The notes: generated by a model not told the origin, from the sequence alone. 39,623 bases of DNA from Candidatus Heimdallarchaeota archaeon (GCA_023270155.1 JAGLTB010000041.1:1-39623); one strand, 5' to 3'. Positions 26,290 to 33,958 are shown, counted from the stretch's first letter. A program made the numbers and translations.

Positions 26290-27483
26290 ATGATTCCAGA
26301 TACGAGCTTTACAGATATGATAACTGCAAACAAAGCTGTTGCTATTGCTGTAGTAAGAGCAAAGCCCAAAGTGATTGCAGCATATCCCATATGTCCTCAA
26401 ACTGAAATAGTAGAGTATGTTGCAGAATTCGTTTCACAAGGTGATCTTAATGCGGAATATGTCAGAGTTGAAAGCGAAAATAGTGCTATAACTATTGTAG
26501 CAGCTGCTGAAGGAACTGGTGTGAGAACATTCACTGCTACAGCTTCACAAGGACTAGCTAACATGCATGAAGTTGTTGCTGCAGCAGGTGGAATGCGTTT
26601 ACCAATTGTCATGTTCGTCGCTAACCGTACGCTTATGTCTCCGGGCGGAATCTGGCCAGAGTATAGTGATTCAATGCCTGAAAGAGATTCTTGTTGGATG
26701 CAAGTTTATGTTCAAAATAATCAAGAAGCATTCGATATGATAATTCAGGCTTACAAGATCGCTGAAGATTCTAGAATACTTCTCCCAATTATGATATGTG
26801 GAGATGGTTACACTCTAACTCATACAACAGATACTGTTGATATTCCAAGCGAAAAAGAGGTTGATGAATTTCTCCCTCCATATGTAGCTAAACATGCTTT
26901 TCTGGATATAGAAAATCCAATTGCCCAAGGCGTAATTGTTCCTCCTTCATACCATATGGAGGCGAAATGGCAAATGCATCAAGCTATGAAAAAAGCCAAG
27001 GAAGTTATCAAAGAAGTGAATGATGATTTTGCATCAAAATTTGGTCGAGATTATGGAGGTTTAATCAGACAATATAAAATGGAAGATGCTGAATATGCAT
27101 TAGTTGTAACAGGTTCAACATCTAGTACAGCTAGAGTTGTTGTTGATGAGTTAAGATCAAAAGGAGAGAAAGTAGGTTTAGTTATTCTTAGATTTTTCAG
27201 ACCATTCCCTGTAACTGAAATTCAAGAAGCTTTGAAAGATATAAAGTCTGCAGGAATCTTCGACCGAAGTATCTCATACGGTTCTACTGGACAATGTTTC
27301 ATAGAAGTAAGAAACGCACTGTATGGAACTAGTACTCCATTAATTAATTTGATTGCGGGTTTAGGTGGTAGAGATATTACAGAGAAGGATATCTCCTTTA
27401 TGTTTGATAAAATTAAAGAGAATGAAACAGTCAAGGTAAAAGAACCGGTTATCTTCGTAAATACTAGGGGAGTTACTGTATGA
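26290..27483 (+). CDS. porA: Pyruvate:ferredoxin oxidoreductase alpha subunit
   Basis: Alpha subunit of the 2-oxoacid:ferredoxin oxidoreductase that converts pyruvate and CoA to acetyl-CoA, CO2 and reduced ferredoxin. The 397-aa protein starts with the family pattern ANKAVAIAV...VIAAYPICPQTEIVEYVAEF (canonical YPITPxTE), followed by VESENSAITIVAAAEGTGVRTFTATASQG and MRLPIVMFVANR. The C-terminal transketolase-like domain contains LVVTGSTSSTARVVVDEL and LRFFRPFPVTEI. The length matches PorA. It overlaps porB by four bases (ATGA). Substrate preference (pyruvate against branched 2-oxoacids) cannot be decided by eye, although similarity is to PorA throughout. The gamma and delta subunits are not encoded next to it. 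Confidence 0.92.
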   Translation: MIPDTSFTDMITANKAVAIAVVRAKPKVIAAYPICPQTEIVEYVAEFVSQGDLNAEYVRVESENSAITIVAAAEGTGVRTFTATASQGLANMHEVVAAAGGMRLPIVMFVANRTLMSPGGIWPEYSDSMPERDSCWMQVYVQNNQEAFDMIIQAYKIAEDSRILLPIMICGDGYTLTHTTDTVDIPSEKEVDEFLPPYVAKHAFLDIENPIAQGVIVPPSYHMEAKWQMHQAMKKAKEVIKEVNDDFASKFGRDYGGLIRQYKMEDAEYALVVTGSTSSTARVVVDELRSKGEKVGLVILRFFRPFPVTEIQEALKDIKSAGIFDRSISYGSTGQCFIEVRNALYGTSTPLINLIAGLGGRDITEKDISFMFDKIKENETVKVKEPVIFVNTRGVTV

Positions 27484-28358
27484 GATTAAAGGATTTACCT
27501 CATAAAAGCCATTTTACAGAAGGAGATCGAGCTTGTGCTGGTTGTATGGGATCAAATATAGCTATTAATGTTATGAGGATTCTTGGAAAAAGAACTATTG
27601 TTAGTGTCCCTCCTTCATGTATGAGTGTTTTTGGTGGAACCTTCCCAAATATCAACTGGGATGTTCCTTATTTCCACATGCAGTTTGCAAATACTGCTTC
27701 AACCATAACTGGTATTGCTCGAGCATTGAAAGCTCAAGGAAAGGAGGATATAGTAGTACTAGGTATGGCAGGGGATGGAGCAACAGCAGACATGGGATTA
27801 GCTTCTTTATCAGGAGCAGCTCACAGAGATGAGGATATACTCTATATCTGCTATAATAACGAGGCATACGAAAATACAGGAATTCAAGCTTCTGGTGTTT
27901 CTCCTATTGGTGTCTGGTCTTCAACTACTCCAAAAGGCAATCAATATGCACCAAAAGATATTCCTAGAATCCTAATCGCACATGATGTAACTTATTGTGC
28001 AACTGCGTCTACTTCTCATATTCAAGATTTTATAAACAAAGTCGAGAAAGCAAAGAATCTCAGAGGTTTCAGGTATATTGAAGTTTTATCAGCTTGTACC
28101 CCAGGTTGGAAAATTGATTCTCATCTTGGTCCTGATTTGGTGAAGGAAGCTGTTGAAAGTGGATATTGGTTGTTAATAGAATATGAGAACAGAATTCTAA
28201 AAATGAATGTTCAACCCAAATTTACTGGTTTGAAAGAGTTTCTTTCCAAACAAGGAAGATTCAAAGATATTACTGATGAACAGACAGAGAATTTGAGAAA
28301 ACAGATTGAGAGAAAATATCGTATCTATAAAAATATGGAAAATAACAACCACCTATAA
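27480..28358 (+). CDS. porB: Pyruvate:ferredoxin oxidoreductase beta subunit
   Basis: TPP-binding beta subunit. The 292-aa protein has the cluster ligands CAGC (C19, C22), a third Cys at residue 47 (PPSCMSVFGG) and a fourth in LSACTPGW. Together they bind one [4Fe-4S] cluster. The TPP/Mg motif is GDGATADMGLASLSGAAHRDEDILYICYNNEAYENTG. ATG 27480 overlaps the porA stop and is preceded by AGGGGAG (27466-27472), a strong ribosome site. The protein passes electrons from pyruvate-derived hydroxyethyl-TPP to the ferredoxin-like delta subunit. A T-run (28366-28372) follows the stop as a probable terminator. Confidence 0.94.
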   Translation: MRLKDLPHKSHFTEGDRACAGCMGSNIAINVMRILGKRTIVSVPPSCMSVFGGTFPNINWDVPYFHMQFANTASTITGIARALKAQGKEDIVVLGMAGDGATADMGLASLSGAAHRDEDILYICYNNEAYENTGIQASGVSPIGVWSSTTPKGNQYAPKDIPRILIAHDVTYCATASTSHIQDFINKVEKAKNLRGFRYIEVLSACTPGWKIDSHLGPDLVKEAVESGYWLLIEYENRILKMNVQPKFTGLKEFLSKQGRFKDITDEQTENLRKQIERKYRIYKNMENNNHL

Positions 28359-28365
28359 TTTCAGG

Positions 28366-28372
28366 TTTTTTT
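28366..28372 (+). terminator. Oligo-T terminator after porB
   Basis: A run of seven Ts shortly after the porB stop, in a gap before a new promoter, fits the oligo-T signals at which archaeal RNA polymerase terminates. Confidence 0.5.
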
Positions 28373-28405
28373 CTTTCTAATTCCTCCCTTGCATATCCAA
28401 TAAGA

Positions 28406-28414
28406 TTTAAATAT
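28406..28414 (+). promoter_or_regulatory. Promoter of the first four-TM protein
   Basis: TTTAAATAT ends 24 nt before ATG 28438. The surrounding sequence, TCCAATAAGATTTAAATATC and GAAATTTAATCCACTATGGC, is almost identical to that before the second copy at 29003. Confidence 0.75.
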
Positions 28415-28437
28415 CTGGAAGCGAAATTTAATCCACT

Positions 28438-28893
28438 ATGGCAAGCTTAAAAGTTTGGACAAGTGGCGTAGGAATAATAGCCATGCTTATGTATGTAGCT
28501 GGTGCAGTAGGAGGATTCTTCAGTGGTTTCTTCTTCTGGTTACCTCTATATCAGGCATATGCAGAAACAATATTCTTGATACTAATGATTGCAATGTTCG
28601 CGGTAGCTGGATTTTGCTTGATTGCTCTCGTAATTTCGCTTTTTGGACTTCCAAAAGCATTATGGATTATCTTTGCATTTCTTTCACTCGCATGTGTTGT
28701 AACAGTAGCTTTACTAATGTTTCTGTTAACTGATTTAGCAACAGCTTTGGGCATCTCTGGATTTGTATACTTCGATCTAGGTTGGTACAATTTGAGTCCT
28801 GAAGCAATGTGGGATTTCATTGGTTTCTGGCTAGCTGCTGGTGGATCATTCTTAGCACTCGTATTCGGATTCTTTATACCAAAGAAAATCTGA
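28438..28893 (+). CDS. Four-TM membrane protein, first tandem copy
   Basis: The 151-aa protein has four hydrophobic helices (about 9-30, 40-62, 66-92 and 120-147), small loops and the ending FFIPKKI. It is similar over its whole length to the following 140-aa protein: shared segments are GAVGGFF/GAVGGFL, FFWLPLYQ, ALWIIFAFLSLACVV/VMWIILAFLSLACVV, and MWDFIGFWLAAGGSFLA. No known family or catalytic motif was recognised. Its leaderless promoter is almost identical to that of the copy. Possible roles such as a channel or membrane-organising protein are guesswork. Confidence 0.8.
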   Translation: MASLKVWTSGVGIIAMLMYVAGAVGGFFSGFFFWLPLYQAYAETIFLILMIAMFAVAGFCLIALVISLFGLPKALWIIFAFLSLACVVTVALLMFLLTDLATALGISGFVYFDLGWYNLSPEAMWDFIGFWLAAGGSFLALVFGFFIPKKI

Positions 28894-29002
28894 GAAAGCA
28901 AATTGAAAAAATATATCTCATCTACTAAAATATGGGAATTGAAAACCATTTGATATAGTATATTTTTTTTGCAAAAATTTCTCTCTTGCTGCTCCAACAA
29001 GA

Positions 29003-29011
29003 TTTAAATAT
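29003..29011 (+). promoter_or_regulatory. Promoter of the second four-TM protein
   Basis: TTTAAATAT ends 24 nt before ATG 29035, exactly as in the first copy. Near-identity runs from TCCAACAAG to the ATGGC, so the promoter was duplicated together with the gene. Confidence 0.75.
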
Positions 29012-29034
29012 CTGAAACCGAAATTTTATCTACT

Positions 29035-29457
29035 ATGGCTAGTGCTAAAATCTTTACTTCAGGTCTAGGTTTAATATCTCTGCTATTTTATTTAGCAGGA
29101 GCTGTCGGTGGTTTCCTAGATGGATACTTCTTCTGGTTACCTCTTTATCAATTAACAGGAGAGACTATGCATCTTATCGCTATGATACTACTATTTGCTG
29201 TTGCAGGACTATGCGTTATTGCTTTAATAATAGCCGTTTTCGGCATTCCAAAAGTAATGTGGATAATCTTAGCATTCCTGTCCCTTGCATGCGTAGTAGT
29301 TCCAATGCTTATCTCCGTAATTCAAGGAGATCCATTTCTATACTTTGATCTCGCATGGTATAATCTATTTATGTGGGATTTCATAGGCTTCTGGTTAGCA
29401 GCTGGTGGTTCATTCTTAGCTTTTGTATTTGGATTCTTCGTACCAAAGAAGATTTAA
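29035..29457 (+). CDS. Four-TM membrane protein, second tandem copy
   Basis: A 140-aa paralogue of the preceding gene. It has the same four helices and the same C-terminal phrase MWDFIGFWLAAGGSFLAFVFGFFVPKKI. It is 11 residues shorter because the loop between helices 3 and 4 is reduced (VIQGDPFLYFDLAWYN against the longer LTDLATALGISGFVYFDLGWYN). It has its own leaderless promoter, so the copies can be expressed independently. Function unknown. Confidence 0.8.
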   Translation: MASAKIFTSGLGLISLLFYLAGAVGGFLDGYFFWLPLYQLTGETMHLIAMILLFAVAGLCVIALIIAVFGIPKVMWIILAFLSLACVVVPMLISVIQGDPFLYFDLAWYNLFMWDFIGFWLAAGGSFLAFVFGFFVPKKI

Positions 29458-29597
29458 TTACAAAAAAAGAAAATCTACGACCAATTAAAACAAAACAGAT
29501 AAAATTCGAGGAGACGGATAACAATCCCACACTCCATTATTTTTTCACATCTTTATGTTTACAGCGTTATGTTTTCACATATACATTTCTCCAAATT

Positions 29598-29640
29598 CCG
29601 ACAAAATATTGCATATTGGCCTTTCTCTCAAAGTTTAAAT
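29598..29640 (+). promoter_or_regulatory. Promoter region of the first histone gene
   Basis: CCGACAAAATATTGC at 29598 and CTCAAAGTTTAAATATA (TATA core 29634-29640) have counterparts at the same spacing (36-37 nt) before the second histone gene. The TATA core lies about 50 nt before the ATG, so this mRNA has a leader of roughly 25 nt. Confidence 0.65.
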
Positions 29641-29664
29641 ATAACTATTAACACACTTAAATCT

Positions 29665-29688
29665 GATAACTTAAAACAAAGTGTTATC
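29665..29688 (+). promoter_or_regulatory. Inverted repeat in the 5' leader of the first histone gene
   Basis: GATAAC and GTTATC, separated by 12 bases, end two bases before ATG 29691. The second histone gene has the same arms, one base longer, in the same place. It could be an mRNA hairpin or a protein-binding operator. Confidence 0.55.
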
Positions 29689-29690
29689 TA

Positions 29691-29891
29691 ATGTCCAAGA
29701 AAAAGAAGGAGAATGTTGAGATGTTAATCGTCAAAGCTAAACTTAAGGAATATATCAAAAGTCTAGGAGAGTTCAATGTTTCCGCTGATTTCTATGAAGA
29801 ATTTAACAAGAAAGTTGCAAAACTAGCTAAACTTGCTGCTGGTAGAACTAAAGCTAATGGCAGAAAAACAGTTGCAGCTAAAGATGTATAA
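29691..29891 (+). CDS. Short archaeal histone-fold protein lacking helix 3 (copy 1)
   Basis: The 66-aa protein has a Lys-rich start, helix 1 (VKAKLKEYIKSL), a long helix 2 (SADFYEEFNKKVAKLAKLAAGRTKANG) and the RKT motif, in GRKTVAAKDV, that begins the L2/helix-3 region of archaeal histones. In canonical histones such as HMfB that motif is followed by helix 3 (about ten more residues); here the chain stops at KDV. This is typical of the short histone variants with truncated third helix known from surveys of prokaryotic histones. It probably dimerises and binds or bridges DNA, but the assembly mode should differ from HMfB. A paralogue follows at 30104. It has its own promoter and terminator. 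Confidence 0.85.
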   Translation: MSKKKKENVEMLIVKAKLKEYIKSLGEFNVSADFYEEFNKKVAKLAKLAAGRTKANGRKTVAAKDV

Positions 29892-29943
29892 TCTAATTAA
29901 TTCATAAGAGATCAAAAGAAAATTAATCTTCTTGAAAGCTAAA

Positions 29944-29995
29944 TGACTAAAAATCTAGTCAATATTTACAATTTCCAATTTTTTTTTATTTTTTT
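29944..29995 (+). terminator. Terminator after first histone gene
   Basis: TGACTA and TAGTCA (29944-29961) form a 6-bp stem and are followed by two long T-runs (29979-29987 and 29989-29995). Hairpin plus oligo-T fits an efficient terminator between the two histone genes. Confidence 0.65.
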
Positions 29996-30012
29996 ACAAT
30001 TCTATTCAAATA

Positions 30013-30057
30013 CCGACAATATATGCTTAGAATGGGTGTAGCCTCAAACTTTAAATA
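30013..30057 (+). promoter_or_regulatory. Promoter region of the second histone gene
   Basis: CCGACAATATATGC at 30013 and CTCAAACTTTAAATACTA (TATA core 30050-30057) repeat the elements of the first histone promoter at nearly the same spacing. Confidence 0.65.
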
Positions 30058-30080
30058 CTACTAGAGGTCTATATTCAGTT

Positions 30081-30100
30081 GATAACCAAGGGGGGTTATC
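30081..30100 (+). promoter_or_regulatory. Inverted repeat in the 5' leader of the second histone gene
   Basis: GATAACC and GGTTATC form a perfect 7-bp repeat around AAGGGG, ending three bases before ATG 30104. As RNA it would place the purine-rich AGGGGGG, the only ribosome-site candidate, in the loop and 3' arm, so folding could limit translation. Confidence 0.6.
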
Positions 30101-30103
30101 CAT

Positions 30104-30295
30104 ATGGGTAAAGAAGTTAAGGAAAGCTTAATCGTAAAATCCAAAGTTCGTGAATATGTTAAAAGCCTTGGAGACTTCAATGTTTCAGGAGACTTTCTAG
30201 AAACACTGAATGTTAAAGTAGCTAAACTCCTCAAGCACGCAGCTAAGAGAACAGCGGCTAATTCTCGTAAAACAGTTGCAGCAAGAGACGTATAA
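30104..30295 (+). CDS. Short archaeal histone-fold protein lacking helix 3 (copy 2)
   Basis: A 63-aa paralogue of the preceding histone: helix 1 VKSKVREYVKSL, loop GDFNVSGDF, long helix 2 (LETLNVKVAKLLKHAAKRTAANS), RKTVAARDV and stop. The same absence of helix 3 in both copies shows that the short form is the normal state and not a sequencing truncation. Basic residues in helix 2 (KHAAKR, RKT) could contact DNA. The pair could form homo- or heterodimers. Promoter elements and leader inverted repeat match those of copy 1, so they are probably co-regulated. Confidence 0.85.
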   Translation: MGKEVKESLIVKSKVREYVKSLGDFNVSGDFLETLNVKVAKLLKHAAKRTAANSRKTVAARDV

Positions 30296-30313
30296 GCACG
30301 ACAAAAGAAAAAG

Positions 30314-30412
30314 CCGGAGAACCAGAGACCTCTAAGCCAGTTTTCTCTTATGTTCTTCCGGTAATAATAATCTAAACTTTCCCTCTTTTATTTTTTTTCT
30401 TACATTTTTTTT
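30314..30412 (+). terminator. Long stem-loop and T-rich terminator after second histone gene
   Basis: CCGGAGAAC (30314-30322) pairs with GTTCTTCCGG (30352-30361) with one bulged base. AGAGA (30324-30328) can pair with TCTCT (30344-30348) inside it, giving about 14 pairs. T-rich runs follow up to about 30412. It is more structured than a simple oligo-T terminator and could also be a stable 3' UTR element. Confidence 0.55.
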
Positions 30413-30560
30413 AATTCAATTCAATATTGCTTTTGTTAAATATTCTCTTACGTATTTTCTACGCAAGTAAAAGTAGCTCCTACTATGATTTTAGAAAAAA
30501 TCGATGAGTAAAATTGTTCATACAATAAAGAAAAATAGTACGTTTGTTCTGCATTACTAA

Positions 30561-31265
30561 ATGAAACTTTCTGGAGCATTTTGTAAAGCAAGATTCATTA
30601 GAAGACCTAATCGATTTCTCTCATTTGTTCGTCTAGAAGAATCAAATAAGGAAGTCAAAGCACACGTTCCAGATCCAGGGAGATTACAAGAACTTTTCAT
30701 TCCTGAAGCTGAATTAATGGTTAGAAAGGAAAACAAAGATGATCGTAAAACAGCATTTACTGTTGTTGGTATAAAAACAGGTGACATCTGGGTCAATATT
30801 GAATCTACTTTCACAAATCGAATCTTTGAAGAGGAATTTGAGAAACTTACAGAATTCAAAGATTACACTATAGAGAAAGCTGAATTTACTTTTGGATCAA
30901 GCAGAATTGATTTCTTGCTTAAAAACAATAAAACTGGAAAGAAAGCTCTGGTTGAGATAAAAGGAGCAACGCTTGTAGTTGATGGTTTAGCTCTTTTTCC
31001 TGATGCTCCAACAATCAGGGGATCAAAACATTTACGAGAGTTAAGAGTCGCTTTAGAATCTGGTTACGAGTCTTTTATTGTATTCATAATCAAAAGAGAA
31101 GATGCTACTATTTTTTCTCCAAACCAAAAAACAGATCCAACATTCACAGAAGAACTCCTTCAAGCAAAGGAAAAGGGAGTAAGGATTGTAGCAATGAAAT
31201 GCTCCTATGATCCTATAGAAAGCAAGGAGATAAATATTTTAGGAAATATTCCCGTTTCTATCTAA
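30561..31265 (+). CDS. sfsA: SfsA family DNA/RNA-binding nuclease-fold protein
   Basis: SfsA was named for sugar fermentation stimulation in Escherichia coli and contains an OB-like N-terminal part and a PD-(D/E)XK nuclease fold. The 234-aa protein has the family's typical length and motifs: FIRRPNRFLSFV at the start, HVPDPGRLQELF, NRIFEEEF, the catalytic-type stretch SSRIDFLL...KALVEIKGATLV (D-x(n)-E-x-K intact) and FPDAPTIRGSKHLREL. Start ATG 30561 is the only good one; no clear ribosome site is seen. Its last eight bases overlap the end of the convergent solute-binding-protein gene. Biological role in archaea is not well defined. Confidence 0.94.
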   Translation: MKLSGAFCKARFIRRPNRFLSFVRLEESNKEVKAHVPDPGRLQELFIPEAELMVRKENKDDRKTAFTVVGIKTGDIWVNIESTFTNRIFEEEFEKLTEFKDYTIEKAEFTFGSSRIDFLLKNNKTGKKALVEIKGATLVVDGLALFPDAPTIRGSKHLRELRVALESGYESFIVFIIKREDATIFSPNQKTDPTFTEELLQAKEKGVRIVAMKCSYDPIESKEINILGNIPVSI

Positions 31266-33330
31266 GATAACTGTTAAGTAGAAAATCACTTTTATTATCT
31301 TGTTTTAAATCACTATTCAAAGCATTCTGATACGTTTCAGAACTAACAGCAGTCGGATAATCAACGAAATATTTTCTTCTTTGTAAACCATAGGATTTCA
31401 ATTTCCTCTTATTGTAATAAATCGTTTCCAAACATACTAACAAACAGGTTGCTAAAATATAAAGAGATGATCTGAACGTATATGAAAAGATAGATTCATT
31501 CTCTGCTGCATAAAAACCAGCAGCTCTTAACCATTCGCTTGCTTTATCTAGATCAAATCCATATTTTATCAGATCATCATTAAACCAAGGTGATAAGAGA
31601 GGAGGTAAAGGATGATCAACTATCAGGTATTCGTTGTCATATAGTATTTGGTTAATTTCACTACGATTTATCGCATAGCAAATTGCCTTCCTAACAGCAC
31701 AAGCTAAAGTATATTCTTCACTTCCGATATCTGATAACCAGAAGCTATTTTCCTCTCCACCAATAAATGGTCTCCCAAGGTTGAAAAGCATACAATCGAA
31801 GGAATTTAATTGCCCTTCATGAATTATATATGATTGTTGCTCCATCTCCTTTCTTTCATGAGGGAATGGAGTTATGTCACAGAAATCAATCGTTCCCTGT
31901 TTAAATTCCTGTAAAACACCTTCAACGTCCCTATGGAATTTAACCTTAAAAGTTTCAACAAAAGGTTGTAGACCTGATTGCCCATCTATTGCTCCTACAC
32001 CATACCAATTATGATTTCTTTGTAAAACCGTTACATTTCTTCGTTCAAAATAATCGATCATATATTTACCACAATAGAAAGCAGATTCTTCGAATGATTC
32101 CCATTCTGGTGTATAATCTATATTAGAATATAATCCTGTGCATTCAATCCCTCCTGAAGTTAAACTTTTTTCATAAGAAGTTGAGTTTAGGAAGAATTCA
32201 GGGAGACATGCAATTCCTAATCTGGAGAATATTGGTACAAATGGTTCTTTTTTCAACGTTTCAGAATCTCCATCTACCGCGATGTAAAAAACTAAATCAT
32301 CTACGTGGTCAACCCAAATTTTCTCTATCCACTCATATAAATGTGAATCATCACTAGTAATATCGTTAGCCCAACACAGTAAAGTAAACACAGCATCTTT
32401 AGCTGTAAATCGTTGGTTGCTTCCATTACTGCTTTCACCTTTCAATCCTTTCATAAGAGGAGCATTAAACAATTCTGTGGATTCTGAATTTCTCTCGGAA
32501 ATATTATAAGATGGATTCCAAAAAATCCCATCACGAACTTGAAATTCGTAATGGTAATCATCTAACTGTACCCAATTCTCAATCAATCCAGTTGTTGTTG
32601 GAAATCCACTATTGTTGGTCTGTATCAGAGGTTCTGACAGTAACTGAATCATGAAACCGCTCGATTTATCTTTCGAAATAAGAGGATTCAAACCATTCCA
32701 GCTATAACCCCCAATTGAAAACATATCGGTTGATTCTTGACCCAAGTGTAAACCATTAAAGCTCATATAAGGTAAGTTGTCAATTAATCCATAGTTAGGA
32801 TTATAACCACGAGTATTTTCCCAAACAATCTCGTATCTGTGTCTTGAAAAAAGAGGGTAAATTGGGAGAATTTTATCCATAAATAATTGCTGCCAAATGT
32901 CGTAGATACTTTTTCGAAGAGTAAAATCCGACATATATAATCCTGTCTTAAGAAGATCTTCACTTTCATTAACAAAAGGTACTTGAGCATTTAAATTAGA
33001 AAACTGAAGTAACCCATTCGTGCTAAAAGCATGTGAAGGATCAGGATCATTATATTGGAATTGTATATGAACAAATCTTATATCATAATCAACAGGAATC
33101 AACTCACCAACAAAAACACCCCATTCGTTAACCTTTACTTCAACTTCAATTCCAATCTCTCTTAGAAACTGACCAACAAATAAAGCGTAATCTGGCCTTA
33201 TACCTCCTCCAGAGGTGTCTACTTTTAGAGTCATGAAAGGTAAGTTACTGTTTCCAGAAACAAAATTAGTTAAACTAGGAGATATAACTACGATCATTAG
33301 TATTATTGTCCAACAAACCTTCCTTTTCAT
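31258..33330 (-). CDS. Family-5-like solute-binding protein with permuted domain order (copy 1)
   Basis: The 690-aa protein has a signal peptide (about 5-26). Its first 160 residues (DYALFVGQFLREIGIEVEVKVNEWGVFVGEL, YDI, NDPDPSHAF, then LRKSIYDIWQQLFMDKILPIYPLF) match what is normally the C-terminal part of dipeptide/oligopeptide-binding proteins (SBP family 5). The usual N-terminal half follows (LNPLISKDKSS, LIENWVQLDDYHYEFQVRDGIFWNPSY, TAKDAVFTLL, then FKQGTIDFCDITPF, VRKAICYAINRSEINQILYD and ending at ASEWLRAAGF). A transmembrane helix (about 608-628) and a charged tail of about 60 residues complete it. No permease or ATPase genes are adjacent. The tail, which the paralogue lacks, runs into the sfsA stop. 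Confidence 0.8.
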   Translation of the reverse strand: MKRKVCWTIILMIVVISPSLTNFVSGNSNLPFMTLKVDTSGGGIRPDYALFVGQFLREIGIEVEVKVNEWGVFVGELIPVDYDIRFVHIQFQYNDPDPSHAFSTNGLLQFSNLNAQVPFVNESEDLLKTGLYMSDFTLRKSIYDIWQQLFMDKILPIYPLFSRHRYEIVWENTRGYNPNYGLIDNLPYMSFNGLHLGQESTDMFSIGGYSWNGLNPLISKDKSSGFMIQLLSEPLIQTNNSGFPTTTGLIENWVQLDDYHYEFQVRDGIFWNPSYNISERNSESTELFNAPLMKGLKGESSNGSNQRFTAKDAVFTLLCWANDITSDDSHLYEWIEKIWVDHVDDLVFYIAVDGDSETLKKEPFVPIFSRLGIACLPEFFLNSTSYEKSLTSGGIECTGLYSNIDYTPEWESFEESAFYCGKYMIDYFERRNVTVLQRNHNWYGVGAIDGQSGLQPFVETFKVKFHRDVEGVLQEFKQGTIDFCDITPFPHERKEMEQQSYIIHEGQLNSFDCMLFNLGRPFIGGEENSFWLSDIGSEEYTLACAVRKAICYAINRSEINQILYDNEYLIVDHPLPPLLSPWFNDDLIKYGFDLDKASEWLRAAGFYAAENESIFSYTFRSSLYILATCLLVCLETIYYNKRKLKSYGLQRRKYFVDYPTAVSSETYQNALNSDLKQDNKSDFLLNSYLR

Positions 33331-33411
33331 ATCATCATCTTCACAAAGAAGAATCGAATGTACGAATGCAGAAGCACTTATAATTATTCTTAAAATTGGA
33401 ATTTTCTTTCT

Positions 33412-33948
33412 TTAAGAAACTATTCCTTCCAAGCAAAATACAGACAAGACCTCACCCTCAGGACAACTTTCAGTTAAATCACATTGTAGACAAAGTGTGG
33501 ATATGTTGTCCTCTGAGAGTGTTCCTCTTACTTGATGTAGTTCGTAGAGGAGTTTGAGATATTTTCCTTCTATATTTCTTGGTATATCTTCTAGGTTATC
33601 TACTCCATACCATTGATATAGTCCCTTATTTCCTTTTGAAGAATTACAACCTTTACACAAAAACAAATGATATTCTCTATTATCTGATAATTCGGAAACA
33701 GAAGGAATCATTTTTTCTAAGGATAGCTTTCTAACCTCCCCACAGAAGGCACAGCTTTGAGTTGTTTCCACTGTAGATTTGAATTCCTTTAATGCTATTT
33801 CCCAAGTGATTTCCTCATTTCGCAGTCGTTGATAATAATTTTCTATAAACTGCATATTACTCCTTCCATAACCTGAAGAGTGAGAAATTACTTTTGCATA
33901 TTGCCAGAAAATAAGATCTTTAACACTTTTTACAGTTTGGGGAAGCAT
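33412..33948 (-). CDS. HNH-endonuclease-like zinc protein lacking the catalytic His
   Basis: The 178-aa protein contains CAFCGEVRKLSLEKMIPS...LFLCKGCNSSKGNKGLYQWY. The two CxxC pairs and the CNSSKG element are those of Cys-rich HNH nucleases, in which the central strand normally reads L-x-x-D-H-I-I-P. Here the D-H pair is E-K, so the metal-activating His is absent and hydrolysis is doubtful. A third pair of Cys groups (CLQCDLTESCPEGEVLSVFC) near the C-terminus could bind another zinc. Roles as a binding protein or an inactive nuclease are both possible. It lies between the two solute-binding protein genes on the same strand, and its upstream region has an inverted repeat (ACTGAT/ATCAGT). Confidence 0.68.
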   Translation of the reverse strand: MLPQTVKSVKDLIFWQYAKVISHSSGYGRSNMQFIENYYQRLRNEEITWEIALKEFKSTVETTQSCAFCGEVRKLSLEKMIPSVSELSDNREYHLFLCKGCNSSKGNKGLYQWYGVDNLEDIPRNIEGKYLKLLYELHQVRGTLSEDNISTLCLQCDLTESCPEGEVLSVFCLEGIVS

Positions 33949-33958
33949 TTATCTCCAA

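Noticed and set aside
28551-29000. 149-aa minus-strand ORF across the first four-TM gene and the promoter of the second
   Set aside because: The plus strand has two paralogous genes with conserved promoters here; the antisense frame is low-complexity and would remove the promoter logic.
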